Below are positions 54,133-56,534 of a stretch of DNA of 56,534 nt, one piece after another; the stretch's first letter is position 1, and each line of letters opens with the position of its first letter. The notes under the pieces were generated by a model that saw only the letters and a program-made list of their open reading frames with translations, did no database searches and had not been told where the DNA came from. The stretch comes from a virus: IMG/VR virus record IMGVR_UViG_3300007276_000059, positions 1-56,534 of that record; one strand, 5' to 3'. The translations under genes and the position numbers were made by a program.

Positions 54133-54572
54133 TATTTGTCGTCGTCTGTATCTTTACCAAGGATACCTTTGATGATATCATCAACATCTTTCTCGGTCAT
54201 ATTATCAATATTATTTGGATCAAGTGCTATTCCTTTATGTCCACCTGGAAGGTCAATTAAACCACTCTTTTTATTACCTAACAATACATCCTTTAGCTCT
54301 TGCGGCATTTTTAAATCAAGTCCAGCACCTTCAATATCTCTTGCAACCATTTTTATTATAGTTGCAAAGGAACTGTCCTGCTGAGCTGTTGCTGCTAACA
54401 TTTTATGTATATCTTTTGCATCTCCTTGAAGAAATGAAGAACCTCCATTTTTGGTCTTAAAGAAGAACAAAGCTGATAAGCCTGAATTTTCTTTTGTTAG
54501 CTCTTTTAGTGTTTCAGATATCTTATCAAGTCTATCCTCATCATTAATCTTTCTTCTACTAAATATTCCCAT
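54132..54572 (-). CDS. Unknown early protein
   Basis: A 146-residue helical, charged protein (MGIFSRRKINDEDRLDKISETL; LAATAQQDSSFATIIKMVARDI) with an acidic C-terminus (GKDTDDDK). It overlaps the SF2 helicase gene by one base and the 137-residue gene by 14 bp. No motif is recognised; it may be a helicase accessory. Confidence 0.6.
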   Translation of the reverse strand: MGIFSRRKINDEDRLDKISETLKELTKENSGLSALFFFKTKNGGSSFLQGDAKDIHKMLAATAQQDSSFATIIKMVARDIEGAGLDLKMPQELKDVLLGNKKSGLIDLPGGHKGIALDPNNIDNMTEKDVDDIIKGILGKDTDDDK

Positions 54573-54972
54573 CTTGTTTCTTGTTTTTAGGTTTAAAATC
54601 TAAATATTCCAACTGGTCATCAGTACTTCTGAATCTATTAAGGAAATCAGTAACAGCTACATGTCTCTTGATTTCTTTATCAAATTGAATGAATACTTCT
54701 TTATTGGCTCTACGCTCAAGCCCTTCTAATAGTTTTTCAAGTAGTCCAGGAGGCATTTGATCAGATTGACTTTTAATCTGATTTAAACTCTCCTCAGCTT
54801 TCTTTTCAAACTTGATCTTACTCTCAGATACCTTATTTAACTTATAGTATTCTTCATCAGCAAGTGCCATTACTGATTCGAATTCTAATACCGTAACGCT
54901 AGACTTGAAGTCCGTAAACGCTATCGTTGACTTCTCTGCTTCCTTGTTGTTCATTTGTTTCTTTTTTTTCAC
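54559..54972 (-). CDS. Unknown helical early protein
   Basis: Up to 137 residues, mainly coiled-coil (KVSESKIKFEKKAEESLNQI, LEGLERRANKEVFIQFDKEI). The ATG at 54972 gives a 74-bp overlap with the gene before it; ATG 54954 also overlaps, while ATG 54870 (MALADEEYY) would not. The real start is uncertain. No family is recognised. Confidence 0.55.
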   Translation of the reverse strand: MKKKKQMNNKEAEKSTIAFTDFKSSVTVLEFESVMALADEEYYKLNKVSESKIKFEKKAEESLNQIKSQSDQMPPGLLEKLLEGLERRANKEVFIQFDKEIKRHVAVTDFLNRFRSTDDQLEYLDFKPKNKKQDGNI

Positions 54973-55207
54973 AGACTGATCTGTATTGTAATTCCATCTT
55001 AAGAACTGGAATAATGCTCTTTCTATTCTCTAATTCACCTCGTTCAAACTTAGCAATAGCATTCTTTATATGGTTTGTATCCATAACTGCTATTGACTGT
55101 GATTTACCATTAGATGATGTCCAAATAAGTCCTCTATCGTTAATAATATGATTTTGGATTATTTCAGACTTGAGATCCCATCTTGGTGGTCTTCTTTTCC
55201 TTAACAT
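54899..55207 (-). CDS. Small phage protein of the 'MDTNHIKNAI' type
   Basis: A 102-residue protein. The frame GLIWTSSNGKSQSIAVMDTNHIKNAIAKF, then ENRKSIIPVLKMELQYR, is one I know from many phage proteins of unknown role that carry an x-W-x-T/S-x-x-G...M-D/N-T-x-H-x-x-N signature. An internal ATG (MDTNH, 55084) exists, but the upstream part belongs to the pattern, so I keep 55207. It overlaps the wHTH gene by 44 bp and the next gene by 74 bp. Confidence 0.65.
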   Translation of the reverse strand: MLRKRRPPRWDLKSEIIQNHIINDRGLIWTSSNGKSQSIAVMDTNHIKNAIAKFERGELENRKSIIPVLKMELQYRSVCEKKETNEQQGSREVNDSVYGLQV

Positions 55208-55601
55208 CCGTTTTCAATTTAATTAACATTAATTTACTTATTGTATCCCAACCTCTTTTATCCATACCTTCTATTAAATAGTCGATACATTTGTTGAGGT
55301 TTGCTGGTTTCTTTTTTTTAGGTTTAACAGGTAAATTCCCTGTCATATCCCATTGTATTACATTTCTACCTGTAATACTACAATTAGTTGTTCCTATCTC
55401 TGTAACTACTCCTTGATCTCTTAGTACTGATAATTGTTTCCATCCGCCTCTAATACTAAATCTCTTATTCATGTACTGTTCTAACTCTCCTGCTGTACAG
55501 GGAGCTTTTGATACCATTGATTCTAAAACCTGTAATCTTCTTTCAGACAACAAACCTTCTCTTTTTATTTGATGATAACAATCTATTGATGTTTGTCTCA
55601 T
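55164..55601 (-). CDS. Winged-helix DNA-binding protein (putative regulator)
   Basis: A 145-residue protein with a winged-helix frame: LLSERRLQVLESMVSKAPCTAGELEQYM, then RGGWKQLSVLRDQGVVTEIGTTN with the wing, and a basic C-terminal part (VKPKKKKPANLNK). The LSxRRxxVL...PxTAxEL pattern is common in phage MarR-like helix-turn-helix proteins. It is the first substantial gene after the structured RNA segment, so it could control early transcription. It overlaps the next gene. Confidence 0.75.
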   Translation of the reverse strand: MRQTSIDCYHQIKREGLLSERRLQVLESMVSKAPCTAGELEQYMNKRFSIRGGWKQLSVLRDQGVVTEIGTTNCSITGRNVIQWDMTGNLPVKPKKKKPANLNKCIDYLIEGMDKRGWDTISKLMLIKLKTDVKEKKTTKMGSQV

Positions 55602-55630
55602 TTTATTTGTTTTTTTGGTTAATGAAAAAT

Positions 55631-55851
55631 AATACCCCTGCAGCCCACTAATGAGAACTAACTACCAGAATTGCCGTTTAACATGCGTATCGACTGCATC
55701 CTACAAGGGTATTCGTTGATTCGAACCACTCTATTCTTAATATTACATCTAAGCTCACTATTCTGTTTATACCCAACTGAATGGTTTCAGGAACGACATT
55801 ACACAGAATGTGAGGCTTCCTGATTTCTACCTCAATAGCTTTGGCTTAGAT
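55631..55851 (-). ncRNA. Candidate structured RNA / long 5' leader ahead of the wHTH gene
   Basis: No gene fits 55602-55857. Read on the minus strand it has two domains. Domain 1 (55851-55747): closing stem ATCTAAGC/GCTTAGAT (8 bp), inner CTATT/AATAG, then TCAGGAA/TTCCTGA (7 bp) enclosing ACATT/AATGT; an alternative TGAGG/CCTCA stem competes. Domain 2 (55713-55631): closing stem AATACCC/GGGTATT (7 bp) then TGCAG/CTGCA (5 bp). These nested perfect repeats and higher GC than the surroundings suggest a folded RNA. It does not fit tRNA, and I could not match it to RNase P, tmRNA or group I/II introns. It ends about 30 nt before the wHTH ATG, so it may be a regulatory leader or a separate RNA. Confidence 0.6.
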
Positions 55852-55857
55852 AGATTA

Positions 55858-55995
55858 TTACTCAACAGATATTTCTACATCTATATCATCATAAGTCCAG
55901 TTGAAGACTACTGCTCCATTGTAAAATGATAATGCATCTTGTAATTGATCTACATCATGCTGAGTTATTTCTATTTTAATTTTCTTTTTTGCCAT
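55858..55995 (-). CDS. 45-residue small protein
   Basis: Frame from ATG 55995 to TAA 55858-55860: MAKKKIKIEITQHDVDQLQD... then AVVFNWTYDDIDVEISVE. Basic start, one helix, acidic beta end. Codon use and composition look like the neighbours. It lies directly upstream of the structured RNA segment, whose first stem begins 7 bases past the stop. Function unknown. Confidence 0.6.
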   Translation of the reverse strand: MAKKKIKIEITQHDVDQLQDALSFYNGAVVFNWTYDDIDVEISVE

Positions 55996-56009
55996 AATTT
56001 AATTATTTC

Positions 56010-56150
56010 TTACTTAACTTCTAAGTAATAAAGTGTAAATTCCTTATCTTGACCATAAAATTTAAATTGAATTTCCTATATTTCATCTACACAAATTAAT
56101 GCACATTGTTTACAGTAGCTGTCTGATGGATATAAGTAAGTGTTGATTAT
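56010..56150 (-). pseudogene. Coding-like stretch with one in-frame amber codon
   Basis: After the stop of the 65-residue gene, the same frame continues for 47 codons with protein-like content (INTYLYPSDSYCKQCALICV-DEI, amber at 56076-56078, then EIQFKFYGQDKEFTLYYLEV-K) to TAA at 56010-56012. It includes a CxxC pair. There is no ATG or GTG start. It is either a decayed small gene, an amber-readthrough gene with an ATA/ATC-type start, or chance. The rest of 55996-56150 holds nothing else that I can see. Confidence 0.35.
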
Positions 56151-56348
56151 TTATGTAATTAACCATTTTTGGTTATACTTTATAACCTTTCTAGTCTCTT
56201 TAACTAAATCTAAATCTGTACATCTCATGTGTTTTGGCTTTTCGAATTCTGCCATTGTTGCACGTATTAAATACTCCTGTTCTTTATCGTTCAAAGTATG
56301 CCCGCAGAATAAATTTAAACTACGAGCTCCTCTTTTAGTTTTTACCAT
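56151..56348 (-). CDS. Small basic protein, unknown
   Basis: A 65-residue basic protein (MVKTKRGARSLNLFCGHTLNDKEQEYLIRATMAEF...). It has the look of small phage early proteins; FCGHTL gives single Cys and His only. ATG is 4 bp after the stop of the gene upstream. Function unknown. Confidence 0.6.
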   Translation of the reverse strand: MVKTKRGARSLNLFCGHTLNDKEQEYLIRATMAEFEKPKHMRCTDLDLVKETRKVIKYNQKWLIT

Positions 56349-56351
56349 AAC

Positions 56352-56534
56352 TTACTTTAATCTATAAGTGAACTTTCCTTTATCATCTGTATATGTCTTA
56401 GTCAAATCTAGGCTACATGGTACTTCAAGAACCTCTCTCATAGTAGGTGTATTAGTACTCAGACTACCACCTTCTATTATTAACTCACAACCATTTTTAA
56501 CTATTATTGTTGACTCAGCAGAAACATCGCCTTC
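56352..56534 (-). CDS. C-terminal part of an unknown protein (cut by right edge)
   Basis: The frame is open from the window edge to TAA at 56352-56354, giving 60 residues: EGDVSAESTIIVKNGCELII then EGGSLSTNTPTMREVLEV and a tail TYTDDKGKFTYRLK. The content is beta-rich. The start lies outside the window. No family is recognised. Confidence 0.55.
   Translation of the reverse strand, partial: EGDVSAESTIIVKNGCELIIEGGSLSTNTPTMREVLEVPCSLDLTKTYTDDKGKFTYRLK

Noticed and set aside
55715-55727. GGTTCGAATC on the minus strand, as in a tRNA T-loop
   Set aside because: The flanking bases do not form a five-pair T stem, and no acceptor, D or anticodon stems can be placed at tRNA spacing. The nearby 7-bp stem (55631-55713) encloses the wrong arms.
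55609-55857. Group I or group II self-splicing intron
   Set aside because: The flanking genes are complete and not a split gene; no P7-type core or domain V sequence was found.
1-56534. Genome-wide recoding of TAG
   Set aside because: Many long genes in both halves end with TAG at natural gene ends, followed by short spacing or terminators, and no long gene carries an internal TAG. One small case is reported separately.
1-56534. CRISPR array, integrase, transposase or insertion sequence
   Set aside because: No regularly spaced repeats of CRISPR size and no recombinase motifs were seen. The window looks like a lytic-type phage segment.

Overview
The window is about 56.5 kb of a crAss-like phage (order Crassvirales) or close relative infecting a Bacteroidota host. 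The call rests on five things: the C-terminal part of a crAss-type major capsid protein at the left edge; a row of short-tailed-phage head, ring and muzzle genes; a 2191-residue single-chain RNA polymerase with the DFDID metal-binding motif known from Cellulophaga phage phi14:2 gp66; two neighbouring giant cargo proteins; and AT-rich DNA carrying Bacteroidota-type promoters (TTTG, 20 bp, TAnnTTTG). Terminase, portal and the replicative DNA polymerase are not here. Both window edges cut genes.

Layout. From 1 to 35.3 kb all genes are on the plus strand and form the virion (late) half: capsid, capsid/ring proteins, cadherin-like surface proteins (3.6-6.3 kb), a metallophosphoesterase (6.6 kb), tail ring proteins (7.7-9.6 kb), a 1361-residue muzzle/stabilisation-type tail protein (9.6-13.7 kb), a membrane protein, a transglycosylase-like/zincin protein (14.5 kb), a glycine-zipper protein (16.2 kb), then four large internal proteins ending with the RNA polymerase (24.6-31.2 kb) and a zincin/coiled-coil protein (31.2-35.3 kb). 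Three host-type promoters sit inside this half. From 35.3 to 56.5 kb everything is on the minus strand, read right to left, converging on a bidirectional terminator near 35.34 kb. This is the early/replication half: SF2 helicase, DnaB-type helicase, ATP-dependent DNA ligase, Sak4-like ATPase, candidate ssDNA-binding protein, Toprim primase, MoxR-type AAA+ ATPase with a VWA partner, RusA-like resolvase, B12-dependent ribonucleotide reductase, PD-(D/E)XK nuclease, a HAD hydrolase and a DUF5664 nucleotide-pool protein, mixed with many small unknown genes.

How it fits together. By analogy with phi14:2, the RNA polymerase and cargo proteins would be packaged and ejected; the polymerase would read the leftward early genes, and host polymerase would read late genes from the host-type promoters. 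I saw no good host-type promoter ahead of the leftward block. The early half supplies dNTPs (RNR, HAD, DUF5664), replication (two helicases, primase, ligase, SSB) and recombination (Sak4-like, RusA-like, PD-(D/E)XK).

Most unusual features: a roughly 220-nt segment with nested inverted repeats and competing pairings upstream of the first substantial leftward gene (55,631-55,851), likely a structured RNA; a coding-looking stretch interrupted by one amber codon (56,010-56,150); acidic Trp-Asp C-terminal tips on two adjacent replication proteins; repeated aromatic-x-x-Gly-Gly motifs in two adjacent virion proteins; and a MoxR/VWA (CobS/CobT-like) pair close to a B12-dependent reductase. All function calls come from reading motifs; no database search was run.
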